Shown piece by piece: positions 45,180-53,975 of a DNA stretch of 64,000 nt. Both the position numbers and the translations under genes were made by a program. The notes beneath the pieces are model-generated. The model saw only the letters and a list, made by a program, of their open reading frames with translations, was not told where the DNA came from and made no database searches. Position 1 is the first letter of the stretch, and each line of letters begins with the position of its first letter. The stretch lies in contig NZ_CP046973.1 of the NCBI RefSeq assembly GCF_009792235.1, positions 2,666,001 through 2,730,000 on the forward strand. Reading direction: 5' to 3'. Origin of the DNA: Microcystis aeruginosa FD4 (GTDB lineage: Bacteria; Cyanobacteriota; Cyanobacteriia; Cyanobacteriales; Microcystaceae).

Positions 45180-45714
45180 AGTTCAAGACCACATGCAGAA
45201 AACCGTCGAATCGACCCAGAGAGCTTTTAATACGATTCGCACCGGCCGCGCAAATGCTTCTCTTTTAGATCGGATCGTGGTGGAGTATTATGGCATGGAA
45301 ACTCCCCTCAAGTCCCTAGCGACCATTAGCACTCCCGACGCAACCACAATCGCCATTCAACCCTTCGATCGTACCAGTATGGGGGCGATCGAAAAGGCGA
45401 TTTCTCTCTCGGACGTGGGTTTAACTCCCAGTAATGACGGTCAGACCATTCGTTTAAATATCCCTCCCCTCACCAGCGATCGCCGCAAGGAATTGGTCAA
45501 ATTGGCGGCGAAATTGGCCGAAGAGGGAAAGGTGGCCGTCCGCAATATTCGCCGGGATGCGATCGATGCTATCCGTAAACAGGAAAAAGGTCACGAAATT
45601 TCTGAGGATGAATCCAGGGATTTACAGGATCAAGTCCAGAAATCCACCGATAAATTTATTGCCAAAATCGAGGATTTATTAGCGACAAAAGAAAAAGATA
45701 TCATGACCGTTTAA
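45166..45714 (+). CDS. frr: Ribosome recycling factor
   Basis: The 182-residue protein splits post-termination ribosomes with EF-G. It shows the FNTIRTGRANASLLDRI segment, VEYYGMETPLKSLATIS, IQPFDRTSMGAIEKAI, and PPLTSDRRKELVK, with a C-terminal long helix. The start is a GTG at 45166 inside the end of pyrH, preceded by GGTAGGAGG, so the two are translationally coupled. Confidence 0.98.
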   Translation: MKLAEVQDHMQKTVESTQRAFNTIRTGRANASLLDRIVVEYYGMETPLKSLATISTPDATTIAIQPFDRTSMGAIEKAISLSDVGLTPSNDGQTIRLNIPPLTSDRRKELVKLAAKLAEEGKVAVRNIRRDAIDAIRKQEKGHEISEDESRDLQDQVQKSTDKFIAKIEDLLATKEKDIMTV

Positions 45715-45732
45715 GTTTTTTTCTCCTAAGGG

Positions 45733-45765
45733 ATAGAACAGGCTTTTTGTCTGTTCTATTAAGCT
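45733..45765 (+). terminator. Probable terminator of pyrH-frr
   Basis: The stem ATAGAACAG against CTGTTCTAT with a T-rich loop lies about 20 bases after the frr stop, and is followed by TAAGCTTTTTG. The T-run is short. Confidence 0.5.
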
Positions 45766-45910
45766 TTTTGTCCCTAGCAAATCTGCTCTAATCGCAGCTA
45801 AGGAGGGGAAGGCTTGGGGGTGAAGTCTTTCAGGATCGTGGGCAGCTTAGGAGTTGGCGTAAATTACCTTCTAGACGGTGGAAAGCAACTTGTTACTCCC
45901 ACTCTCAACT

Positions 45911-46663
45911 ATGGTAACTGAACTGACTGAAAAAATCAAATCAAGCTTGAAAGATGCGGCAAAAAAGCTGACAGGTTTTAAGCAAAGGGCTTTTATGGCA
46001 CCAGTAACTATAGACTATTTTAACTCTTCGCCGCGAAAGGCAGCAACAGAATTGGGATGGTCACGGCAGGCGATAGCGACGGGATTGAAAGCTCTGGAAA
46101 CTGGAATTTTTGTGTTGATAATTATCGTGCTATAGGAAGAAAAAAACAGAGAAATTGCTGCCAAATTTAGCAGAAGATATCAAAAGCTTGCTGGAAATGC
46201 ACTCCCAAGCACACCCTAAATTTCAAACCAATTTTGCCTTCAATAAAATGAGTGCTAGCTCTGTAAGAGAAGCTTCAATAAGTGGGTGGGTGGAATTAAA
46301 TATAAGATGAACGTAGGTGGGGCTTCGGCCGTGAGCTTTTGCCGAACGGTCGAAGCATGAACCCCAACGCCCGCTCATGTTACGAAGTGCGCTAACCCAT
46401 CCTACAAATAATTGTGCCTCCCTACTTACAAGAAAAAGTCTACAGGGATGAAGAATTGTCCTGTCGTCAAACCCTTGGAGATATCCTGAATCGAATGGGC
46501 TATAGTTTAAAAAAAACACAAAAAATAAAACCGCTCAAGAAAATACCAGAAACCGATGGGATTTTTGAGAATGTATCTCAAGCCAATCAATCGGCTGATA
46601 ATCAGACTAAATCTTTAAGAATTTCCTTGGATAGCAAAGCTAAAGTCAAGATAGCTAATTGAT
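45911..46663 (+). pseudogene. ISAzo13-like transposase relic, split by a repeat
   Basis: The frame starts MVTELTEKIKSSLKDAAKKL and shows the N-terminal helix-turn-helix (RKAATELGWSRQAIATGLKA). It shifts near 46100, continues as LPNLAEDIKSLLEMHSQAHP and KMSASSVREASI, is interrupted at 46279-46430 by the 145-bp dispersed repeat, and resumes with EELSCRQTLGDILNRMGYSL and LRISLDSKAKVKIAN. The catalytic core downstream is missing. It is dead, and the repeat insertion is later than the transposase. Confidence 0.75.
46279..46430. repeat. About 150-bp dispersed repeat, copy 2, inside a transposase relic
   Basis: The sequence from GTGGGTGGGTGGAATTAAAT to GTGCCTCCCTACTT matches 24309-24452 over its whole length with few changes. 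Its placement inside a recognisable protein frame shows it is a mobile unit rather than a fixed spacer. Confidence 0.8.
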
Positions 46664-46879
46664 CTCGGGCGGGCTTTGCCCGCCATTTAGAACCTTTAAA
46701 AGCCGATATTTGGGTGAGTTTCTTAACCAGAAAGACTTTTAGTCTTAAGATAATATTAGGTCGAGGTCTAGTAAACTGAAACCTCACATCTGATAACTGG
46801 TAACCACTCACCGATCACTGATTAAGACTGTCCACTTAAAACTAAAATCTGATCACTGATGACCGATGACTGACATAAA

Positions 46880-47458
46880 ATGCCGATGAAAAAATTAATT
46901 CTAGCCACGAGTAACCCGGGTAAATTGCGAGAGATAGGCGAATACTTAACTGATATCGACCTAGAATTGCAGTTAAAACCCGATTATTTAGAGATAGAGG
47001 AAACAGGGGCGACCTTTGCCGAAAATGCTTATTTAAAAGCTTCTCAAATTGCCCTAACTTTGGGAGAATGGTCGATCGCCGATGATTCGGGATTGGAAGT
47101 AACCGGGTTAGGAAATGCACCGGGGATTTACTCGGCCCGCTACGGTCAAAATGATCGAGAAAGAATCGAGCGCTTAGTCAGAGAATTAGGAGATAATCAG
47201 GATCGATCAGCCCGTTTTGTCTGTGTAATTGCGATCGCGTGTCCCGAGGGTGAGATTGCCTTTACTTCCACAGGAATCTGCACGGGAGAAATTCTCACCA
47301 GTCCTAGGGGTGAAGGTGGTTTTGGTTATGATCCGATTTTTTATGTTCCCGAATACGCTTTAACCTTTGCGGAAATGTCTCCCGAATTAAAAAGAAAAAT
47401 TAGCCACCGAGGACGAGCTTTTCAGCAATTACTGCCCCACCTCAAGACTCTGAACTGA
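46880..47458 (+). CDS. rdgB: XTP/dITP diphosphatase (RdgB/HAM1)
   Basis: The 192-residue enzyme removes non-canonical purine nucleotides (XTP, dITP) from the pool. Signatures are LILATSNPGKLREIGEYL, the catalytic ETGATFAENAYLKA and IADDSGLEVTGLGNAPGIYS, and GEGGFGYDPIFYVPE, FAEMSPELKRKISHRGRA. Two ATG codons (46880 and 46886) could start it. The upstream spacer (46664-46879) holds ACTGATGACCGATGAC-type repeats. Confidence 0.96.
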   Translation: MPMKKLILATSNPGKLREIGEYLTDIDLELQLKPDYLEIEETGATFAENAYLKASQIALTLGEWSIADDSGLEVTGLGNAPGIYSARYGQNDRERIERLVRELGDNQDRSARFVCVIAIACPEGEIAFTSTGICTGEILTSPRGEGGFGYDPIFYVPEYALTFAEMSPELKRKISHRGRAFQQLLPHLKTLN

Positions 47459-47556
47459 TTTTAGCCGATAACCTCGTCATCCTCTATCAACAGTATTTTC
47501 ATTAGCTCGGATTAAAAAAGCAATGTTTTTAACTGAAATGTCGCGAGAAGTCCCTT

Positions 47557-48429
47557 TTAATGTCGCGGATACAAATTCATTAACGTCCTGACTTGTTCAG
47601 CATGATAAGAGCTTCTTGTCAAGGGACTGGCAACAATTTGTAAAAATCCTAGAGACTCACCGTATTGGCACCAAGCGTTAAACTGTTCGGGGGTGATAAA
47701 TTCCTGCACAGCGAGATGTTTTGGCGATGGTTGCAGATACTGCCCGATGGTGAGAAGATCACAATCGACGGCCCGTAAATCGCGCATCACTTGCCGCACT
47801 TCCTCATCGGTTTCCCCCAATCCCACCATAATGCCCGATTTTGTGTAAGTAGCGGGAACAATGGCGCGGGCCCGCTGCAATAATTCTAGAGAACGCTGGT
47901 AATCACCCTGGGGACGCACGCGACGATAGAGACGGGGAACAGTTTCGGTATTGTGGTTGAAAACTTGAGGTTTAGCGGCAAGAATTAAAGCTAAAGCCTG
48001 CCAATTGCCACAAAGATCGGGAATCAGCACTTCGATAGTGGTTTTCGGGGAAATGCGGCGAACCTCCTCGATGCAACGGACAAATTGACTGGCACCCCCA
48101 TCAGCCAAATCATCGCGATTGACAGAAGTGATCACTACATGGTTAAGATCGAGACGTTGAACTGCTGCCGCTAGTCGCAGGGGTTCCGTGGGGTCTAAAG
48201 ATTGGGGTTTTTTTTCAAAATCGATATCACAGTAAGGACAGGCGCGAGTGCAAGCAGGACCCATAATTAAAAAGGTAGCCGTCCCCGCATGGAAACATTC
48301 ACCGATATTGGGACAAGAAGCCTCCTCACAAACGGTATTTAAGCCTAAATCGCGTAAAACCTCCTTAACACTGCCGACTCGCTGCCATTGCGGTGCTTTT
48401 ACCCGTAACCACTCTGGTTTTACCGTCAC
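47557..48429 (-). CDS. lipA: Lipoyl synthase
   Basis: The 290-residue radical-SAM enzyme inserts sulfur into protein-bound octanoyl groups. It has the auxiliary cluster motif CEEASCPNIGECF and the radical-SAM motif CTRACPYCDI, plus VITSVNRDDLADGGA and the GLGETDEEV segment. A closing arginine-serine-serine (LTRSSYHAEQ) near the C-terminus ligates the auxiliary cluster in the family. All motifs are intact. Many cyanobacteria carry two lipA genes; only one is seen here. Confidence 0.97.
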   Translation of the reverse strand: MTVKPEWLRVKAPQWQRVGSVKEVLRDLGLNTVCEEASCPNIGECFHAGTATFLIMGPACTRACPYCDIDFEKKPQSLDPTEPLRLAAAVQRLDLNHVVITSVNRDDLADGGASQFVRCIEEVRRISPKTTIEVLIPDLCGNWQALALILAAKPQVFNHNTETVPRLYRRVRPQGDYQRSLELLQRARAIVPATYTKSGIMVGLGETDEEVRQVMRDLRAVDCDLLTIGQYLQPSPKHLAVQEFITPEQFNAWCQYGESLGFLQIVASPLTRSSYHAEQVRTLMNLYPRH

Positions 48430-48529
48430 GCCTGAATTACTCCGATAATTTTTGTCGATCCTTTAACATTCTAGCAAGTCTCGACTCTATCAAGGCAGAA
48501 TATGCTATGATGGTTGAGATAAAAATTTT

Positions 48530-48603
48530 CGGGATGTAGCGCAGCTTGGTAGCGCACTTCGTTCGGGACGAAGGGGCCGCAGGTTCAAATCCTGTCATCC
48601 CGA
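48530..48603 (+). tRNA. tRNA-Pro (anticodon CGG)
   Basis: The 74-base sequence folds as a tRNA: acceptor CGGGATG with CATCCCG, D-arm GCGC and GCGC, anticodon stem CTTCG and CGAAG around the loop TTCGGGA, T-arm with GGTTCAAATCC. The anticodon is CGG, reading CCG proline codons. CCA is not encoded. A TATGAT box at about 48515 may be its promoter. Confidence 0.95.
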
Positions 48604-48679
48604 TTTCTCTTATTCTGTTTAAGCACTATGCCTTTATTATCCAGCGCTCGGCTGTGATGATTGAGTTCTAGGGGTGATT

Positions 48680-48940
48680 TTAATCAAAAGGATTCCAAGC
48701 AGGGGGAGCGGAAAGTAAAAAATCTGTCACCTGAGGGCGAAATAACTCTGGAGAAATCTGGCTTTCTGTTGCATCAATTAAAGACAATCGAGGTGTAATC
48801 TCCTCTACCCCATCAAACTGCCAGTAAGCTTCGTCGTTTTCCTGTTGGGTTAATTGTTCTGCCAGAGTTTTCAATTTAACCCTTGGAGTTAAGCGTTGGG
48901 AAACAGACTGAATCCAAGTTTCATAACGATCGCAATTCAT
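48680..48940 (-). CDS. Small hypothetical protein (86 aa)
   Basis: No family was recognised. The start is supported by GGGGAGGAAGT directly before the ATG. The protein is soluble and rather acidic, with a WQFDGVEEITPRLSLIDA segment and a C-terminus ending SAPPAWNPFD. It stands alone after the tRNA gene. Confidence 0.55.
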   Translation of the reverse strand: MNCDRYETWIQSVSQRLTPRVKLKTLAEQLTQQENDEAYWQFDGVEEITPRLSLIDATESQISPELFRPQVTDFLLSAPPAWNPFD

Positions 48941-49394
48941 ACTTCCTCCCCTGAATTAACAACAAACAAAAGCAGCAAGTGGCATTATGTAATGCCATTG
49001 GGTGAGGATTAGAGAACTTTTCTGGTAGAGTAATTATTACCAAATTTAAAGGGGGAATTTCTTCTATATGAATTTAACCTTGTTCAATCGCTATTTTACT
49101 TTTTTGTATTTCTGAGTCCTGGGGGTTCCCAGAGGGTTAAAAAGCATCAAGATTAGTGATCATACCATTTTTCTAAAGTCCTGACAGACATAGAGCTTCT
49201 AAAATCCAAGACCATCCCATCAAATATCCAATTGTGTCATTGGAGAGAGAATTTAAAAGATGGTAAAGTTTACTTCTTAAGTTAAGCTGTACTGAATTTA
49301 AACTGCATATTAAATTTAGTACAAATGCTCAAACTGCCTCTCCCTGCTCCGCAGATCCGGTGATCCCCTGCAATCTTAACGAGTAATTTAGATA
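48941..49394. other. Spacer without a recognisable gene
   Basis: This 450-base, A+T-rich stretch has a perfect short palindrome (TGGCATTATGTAATGCCA at 48981-48998). Otherwise I see no gene, RNA fold or repeat shared with the rest of the window. Confidence 0.5.
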
Positions 49395-49885
49395 GTCAAC
49401 AGCTGATCAAGGGAGTTAAAATTACCCCAGTTCAATAAGTTTTTAAAATATAGCCAAACTGTCTCAATGGGATTTACTTCTGGACAATAGGGAGGTTGAT
49501 AAAATAGGATAATATGATCAGGGATGTCTAGGTCGTTCGCCGTATGTGGGGGAGCATTATCTAATTGAATAATATGTAATTCCTCGGAAAAAGCTTGGGA
49601 AAAAAGTGTTAAATATTGATGAAAAATTCCCCGTCTAAATGGGCAAACTCAGAGAATGCTACCTGTTCGAGGTTCTATTAAACCATAAAGCCAAAGATAT
49701 TGAAAATTATACTGAAAATTACCAAGAAGCTTGCTGCCTTTAATTGTTATTTTATTCCTGACAATAGTATGACAAGAGAAGCCAATTTAATCTTGACAGC
49801 ATCAGCGGGTTTTTAAATATTGACTAACTTTTTCAAATTCTTTGTCTAGTAAAGCTTGTAGCTGTTCAGATAGATTATTTTTGAA
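49395..49885 (-). pseudogene. IS630-family transposase relic
   Basis: Read on the minus strand, 49395-49610 gives the C-terminal DDE part: IQLDNAPPHTANDLDIPDHI with the second aspartate, then PPYCPEVNPIETVWLYFKNL with the glutamate. Upstream pieces such as WLYGLIEPRTGSI and QLQALLDKEFEKVSQYLKTR are in other frames, so there are several indels. The N-terminal helix-turn-helix part is absent. Confidence 0.75.
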
Positions 49886-49970
49886 TAAAACCCTGAGAGT
49901 AGACAGCTATCAGTTATCAGTGGGTAAGTGATCAGTTATCAGATTTGAGTTTTAAGTGTACAGTATTAAA

Positions 49971-50210
49971 TAGGGTTTGCGGCAAAAAGTTTGTTGGTGG
50001 GGTTAGGAGTCGGTCGTCTCCGAGTCGGTCGTCTCAGAGTCGGTCGTTTCAGGTTTTGTTGCCCTGCTTTTTGTACCAGTTTATGTACTAAAAAAGAATA
50101 ATGCCAGGTTTTTGAATCTCCCAATCCTATATTCGCAGCACTAACATCGGATTTTAACAGGTCAAAAGCCTTATTTTAAAAGGGTTTTACCATTATTCAG
50201 CCAGCCCTAA
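49971..50210. repeat. Element with TAGGGTTTGC/GGCTGAA terminal inverted repeats, copy 2
   Basis: It starts TAGGGTTTGCGGCAAAAAGT, like 12243, and ends ATTCAGCCAGCCCTAA. The interior differs and carries three copies of AGTCGGTCGTCTC or close variants (about 50010-50050). It is flanked by TCAGTTATCAG-type (49905-49940) and CTGATTACTG-type words (50230-50290). Confidence 0.6.
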
Positions 50211-50364
50211 ATAGAAGTTTCCTACTGTCTTTTCACTGATTACTGATTACTGTTTACTGCTCACTGATTACTGTTCACTGCTCACTGAAAAATCCCATTT
50301 CCCTATCTCCCCATTTCCCTATTCCATCCACAGATACTGTTAGCAAGTGAAAATTTATCGAAAA

Positions 50365-50712
50365 TTTCGGTTTAAAACCCCGTCGTAAAACGACGGCTTT
50401 GTGCTAAAGTATTTGTAGGTTGCTGACCGTGAAAACGTGAGGAAACAGGTTAAACGTCCTACTCCGTGATCTCAAAATCGCTAACCATCACTGGTAAAAA
50501 AAATCAAGTCCAGATGGTAAGAGCGTACCACAAATCAAATAGCGTGGGACACACGCAAATTTACGCTTGTGGGAGTGACTCGTTAAGAGGCTTGTACCCG
50601 AAAGGTAAGGAGTCGAGTCAGACATGAAACTGTAAGACCAAAACTAGCATTGCTGGTAGAGGCAAGATTCAGCCCAAGAATCCCCAAGCCTTTAGGCAAC
50701 GGGAGTGTCAAG
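50365..50712 (+). mobile_element. IS200/IS605-derived element without ORF, omega-RNA-like
   Basis: A left-end-type hairpin, CCCGTCG and CGACGG (50378-50396), and a right-end-type sequence, AAGAATCCCC with the hairpin GCCTTTAGGC (50688-50697) and closing GGGAGTGTCAAG, enclose about 350 bases with no usable frame. The 3' half resembles the region after tnpB in IS605 elements, where the guide RNA scaffold lies. I read it as a non-autonomous or decayed element. The boundaries are approximate. Confidence 0.5.
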
Positions 50713-51085
50713 TCACAATGACTCTATAAGGGCGATTTTTTACTGGATCGCTGGGGCCGTCTAAGCTAAGACGTATTTAAATCGCTTATTCTTAGATTAG
50801 CCGAATCTCCCCCAATCTCTTTACTGTTGCCTCTTGCACTCTTGCAAGAGTACCTCATCTCAACAAGCAATTTAAATTACGAACAGCTTATTAATCGAAT
50901 CGATGTCTTTGAAGAACGTAGCCCCAAACTGGAAACCTGACTTTTCTTACCCATTCTTGCCACTACTAGCGGAATTTTTCTCCCTTTTGTCTTATCCACG
51001 GGAATTTTTGAGCTATTGCTGAGATTGGCATTTTGTCACTTCCCGTTAGTTGAATCCAACAAAAGAAGCTGTTTAGGAGCAATTT
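50713..51085. other. Spacer with a possible decayed small membrane ORF
   Basis: No intact gene is seen. A plus-strand frame near 50875-51060 reads QLINRIDVFEERSPKLET, then after a stop IFLPFVLSTGIFELLLRLAF, which could be a dead small membrane-protein gene. The promoter of the next gene should lie near 51030-51080. Confidence 0.35.
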
Positions 51086-51394
51086 ATGTTACACCGCAAG
51101 ATTTATCAATTCTGTATGGATGGTCAGGAAGTCTGCATTTTCTTGCGCGATCAGCAAAGATGGATTGATAATGCTCGTATTGTCGATCTAGAAAGCGATC
51201 TCGTCACCATTCGCTACGAAACAGAAGAAGAAGACGAGATTAGTTCTTGGGAAGAAATGGTGCGTTTAGAAAGTATTGGTGCGGTTAGCAGAAAACTGGC
51301 CTCGGTGTCGCGGACGAATCCTGATATTAATGTCTCGGAAGATTGTCCGGAAGCAGAACAACTTCATCCCCATTCTCCCGATAGCTTAGATTAG
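51086..51394 (+). CDS. Small conserved-looking hypothetical protein (102 aa)
   Basis: The start follows AGGAGCAATTT. The protein is soluble, acidic, and probably a small beta-barrel at residues 5-70: IYQFCMDGQEVCIFLRDQQR, then LVTIRYETEEEDEISSWEEM. It looks like a cyanobacterial domain-of-unknown-function protein (possibly DUF6679, from memory). The C-terminal 30 residues look disordered. No operon partner is evident. Confidence 0.6.
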   Translation: MLHRKIYQFCMDGQEVCIFLRDQQRWIDNARIVDLESDLVTIRYETEEEDEISSWEEMVRLESIGAVSRKLASVSRTNPDINVSEDCPEAEQLHPHSPDSLD

Positions 51395-51484
51395 TTTTGT
51401 CGATTTAACTGACGGTGGCTAGAAGTTCCGAGGTTTTAACCATAGCCAAGGGACTTTTAGGGGATAGAAGGAAAGAGAGCCAGT

Positions 51485-51573
51485 AAGTAGGGAGGCACAA
51501 TTATTTGTAGGATGGGTTAGCGCACTTCGTAACATGAGCGGGCGTTGGGTTTCATGCTTCAACCCAACCTACG
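51485..51573. repeat. Dispersed repeat, partial inverted copy 3
   Basis: The stretch AAGTAGGGAGGCACAATTAT to AACCCAACCTACGTTC is the complement of the right part of the 145-bp repeat at 24309-24452. It lacks the GGCCGTGAGC hairpin arm. Confidence 0.75.
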
Positions 51574-51678
51574 TTCTTTTAGGGAATGGAAGGCGAGAGA
51601 GCCAGAAAGAATCACCACTTGTTGTAAAATTATCGTCAAAGCCGCCAGATTTTCTCTATTATCAGTTGCAGGAGCAAA

Positions 51679-52140
51679 ATGAATTCTAATACCTACTTCG
51701 CTGGCCAGGATATCTATCAAAAATTTGTGGCAGTAGTAATAGTTTTAATTAGTTGTTGGTTAGTAACTTTTCCCGCCTTCGCTGGCTCCGCCCCTTTAGA
51801 AGTTAAAATTAGTCTAGGCTCTGGACAAGGAGAATTAAAATTCTTTCCTAGTCAATTAGACTTTGTTGCTGGACAAAAATACAAATTAATCCTCGATAAT
51901 CCCAGTCCCACTAAACATTATTTTACCGCTAAAGACTTCGCCGATGCTAGTTGGACGCAGAAAGTTGCAGCGGGAAATGTGGAGATTAAAGGGGCAATTC
52001 ACGAACTAGAATTAAAACCTAATGCACAAGCAGAATGGGTAATAGTTCCTCTCAAAACCGGTAAGTATAAATTAGTCTGTACTATTCCGGGTCATGCTGA
52101 AGCGGGAATGGTGGGGGAAATCGCCATTAATAACCCATGA
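51679..52140 (+). CDS. Secreted cupredoxin-domain protein
   Basis: The 153-residue protein has an N-terminal membrane or signal segment (FVAVVIVLISCWLVTFPAFA, likely cleaved after AFAG) and a cupredoxin fold. Copper ligands are visible: the histidine in TKHYF and the cysteine, histidine and methionine in CTIPGHAEAGM, a type-1 copper site pattern. It is probably periplasmic or lumenal and carries electrons or copper. AGGAG precedes the ATG. Its stop overlaps the next start by 4 bases (ATGA), so the two proteins are translationally coupled. Confidence 0.88.
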   Translation: MNSNTYFAGQDIYQKFVAVVIVLISCWLVTFPAFAGSAPLEVKISLGSGQGELKFFPSQLDFVAGQKYKLILDNPSPTKHYFTAKDFADASWTQKVAAGNVEIKGAIHELELKPNAQAEWVIVPLKTGKYKLVCTIPGHAEAGMVGEIAINNP

Positions 52141-53222
52141 ATTTAAGAAAAATTGTCTCCTTTGCTTTCCTATTATTTATTCCCCTATCGGTGGTCGCTA
52201 GTCGTCTTAATTGGGGAGATCAAGCTATTTTTATCACTGCCGCTTTATCGATCATTCCCCTGTCAATTTGGTTAAGTACGGCCGTGGAAAGAGTTGCCGT
52301 AGTCACTGGGCCAACTTTGGGAGGATTAGTTAATGCTATCTTTGGCAATACTACCGCTTTAGTTATTGCCTTAATTGCCCTAAAAAAAGGCTTGGTGGAC
52401 ATCGTACAAGCCAGTATTACCGGTAGTATTCTCAGCGATTTATTATTATTTATGGGCATGGGAATGCTCACGGGAGGAATTCGCTACAAAGAGCAGGAAT
52501 TTAAACCGATTTTAGCGCGGGTAAATGGTTCTTCCATGGCTTTAGCAGTAATAGCGATCGCTTTACCAACTTTGGTAATATATACTTCTAACGTGGTGGA
52601 AGTTGCCGATATTCTCAGTCTTTCCCTAGTCACCGCCACGGTTTTATTAATAGTTTACGGGTTAACTTTATTATTTTCCCTCAAAACCCATAGCTATCTC
52701 TACGAAGTGGGATTAAGTAACGAAAATACCCCCGACAATCAGGTTAGTGAGGAAGAAAAAGCTCAAGTCTGGATTTGGTTACTTGTCCTGCTTACTTCCA
52801 CCGTAGCTGTAGCTTATGAGTCGGATTTATTTGTTAATGTAGTGGAATCGGTGATGGAAGGATTTAATCTCACTCCTCTCTTTATCGGGGTAATTTTCAT
52901 TCCTTTAATTAGCGATGTTTCTGGAATAGTTACCGTCACTCAATTAGCCCTAAAAAATCAGATGGATTTAACGGTTTCCGTGGCTATGGGGGATAGTTTA
53001 TTGGTGGCTTTATTCGTGGCACCTTTATTAGTTTTTATCGGTCAATTTTGGCAGCAACCGATGGATTTAAATTTTAATCCCTTTAACGTGGTGGCTTTGA
53101 TTGTAGCGGTGGTTGTCACTAATTTAATCAGCTTTACCGGTCGTTCCAATTGGTTAGATGGAACCCTATTACTAGCCACCTATTTAATCTTGGCAGTGGC
53201 TTTTTATTACCATCCCACCTAG
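52137..53222 (+). CDS. CAX-family antiporter-like protein lacking the ion-binding glutamates
   Basis: The 361-residue membrane protein aligns along its whole length with the antiporter at 31331-32476, for example QEFKPILARVNGSSMALAV and LKNQMDLTVSVAMG. The first signature reads NAIFGNTTALVIA, with A74 in place of the conserved glutamate, and the second reads PLISDVSGIVTV, where GNAAEH of the active copy has become SDVSGI. Ca2+/H+ exchange by the usual mechanism is therefore unlikely. The frame is fully open. Coupling to the cupredoxin suggests a joint role, perhaps in copper handling; that is inference. Confidence 0.85.
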   Translation: MNLRKIVSFAFLLFIPLSVVASRLNWGDQAIFITAALSIIPLSIWLSTAVERVAVVTGPTLGGLVNAIFGNTTALVIALIALKKGLVDIVQASITGSILSDLLLFMGMGMLTGGIRYKEQEFKPILARVNGSSMALAVIAIALPTLVIYTSNVVEVADILSLSLVTATVLLIVYGLTLLFSLKTHSYLYEVGLSNENTPDNQVSEEEKAQVWIWLLVLLTSTVAVAYESDLFVNVVESVMEGFNLTPLFIGVIFIPLISDVSGIVTVTQLALKNQMDLTVSVAMGDSLLVALFVAPLLVFIGQFWQQPMDLNFNPFNVVALIVAVVVTNLISFTGRSNWLDGTLLLATYLILAVAFYYHPT

Positions 53223-53443
53223 CCAAAAAAGAGATTCCGGTATTTTCTGAGATTGGGTGCATCTCATTTTTGTAAATCTACTAAGTTGGGATTTTAAAGG
53301 GGAAACTCTCTGCTATAGCGGTTTTCAGTTGAATGAGGTACAAAGGGATGACTAGGCAGGCTCTTGATTAGGCTCTTTAAAAGGGGTATCGCAATAACAA
53401 CAATGGGTAAACCAATGATGAATGTCTTTCAACGTAATCTGAC

Positions 53444-53581
53444 TAAGGGACTTGCGCTTTGATAATGTACCTTTTGGGCGAACGCAGTTCGCCCCTACAT
53501 TGTGGACAAAATCCGTTACTGTCGGGGCGCAAAGCTTGCGCCCTCCGCGCGGAGGGGGTTTGCTGATCACCCTAAGTAGGG
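53444..53581. repeat. About 140-bp dispersed repeat with two palindromes, copy 2
   Basis: It matches 27217-27356 almost base for base; the main difference is CAAAGCTTGCG in place of CCTGGAACCTGCG at the second palindrome. A third, 5'-only piece begins at about 53610. The spacer 53223-53443 shows no gene; CTATAGCGGTTTTCAGTTGAATGAGGTAC-like sequence at 53314-53342 is one end of a MITE-related unit. Confidence 0.85.
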
Positions 53582-53738
53582 CGAGAGCCTTCGAGAGACC
53601 CCTTCCAATAAGGGACTTGCGCTTTGATAATGTGCCATCTGGCTGGTCTGATTCTTCTACAGAGCGATTTTCAAAGCTGGGATATTATTCCCACGCCAGT
53701 CCCTAAAGGCTTGAACGATCGCTTTTTCTAGATCGGCA

Positions 53739-53836
53739 TATAGCGGTATTCGCTTGAGTGAGATACAGACCATCGTCTTGCCTAGACTGACTTATAGCTT
53801 GTTGCAGCATACCTCATTCGACTGCATACCGCTATA
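53739..53836. mobile_element. 98-bp miniature inverted-repeat element, copy 2
   Basis: This is the reverse complement of 12755-12852 with one substitution (GCAGCATACC where the other copy gives GCAGTATACC). The ends are TATAGCGGTA and TACCGCTATA. It is flanked by TA-rich sequence (TATATA at the right end). Confidence 0.9.
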
Positions 53837-53861
53837 TATCAAAGTTGTAGAACCCGATTCT

Positions 53862-53971
53862 AGCGTTTTTCAGTCTGCTGAGGTACAAAAGTTATGGGTT
53901 TTAGGCAAAAGGCAAGAGGCAAAAGGGAAGAAAAATAGGTGTACCTCACTAGCTTAGGAAACGCTATATAA
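53862..53971. repeat. Second inverted-repeat unit related to the 98-bp element
   Basis: The left part TAGCGTTTTTCAGTCTGCTG and AGGTAC faces GTACCTCACTAGCTTAGGAA and ACGCTATA on the right, an imperfect terminal inverted repeat of about 25 bases. The interior is purine-rich (GGCAAAAGGCAAGAGGC). It ends just before the next short gene. Confidence 0.5.
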
Positions 53972-53975
53972 ATTC

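Noticed and set aside
50365..50712. RNase P RNA, tmRNA or group II intron as the identity of this non-coding stretch
   Set aside because: The conserved cores of those RNAs and an intron domain V were not found, whereas both ends fit an IS200/IS605 element.
53452..53706. 84-codon frame near 53.5 kb
   Set aside because: It reads across the 140-bp dispersed repeat and its partial copy; the same repeat elsewhere shows no coding constraint.
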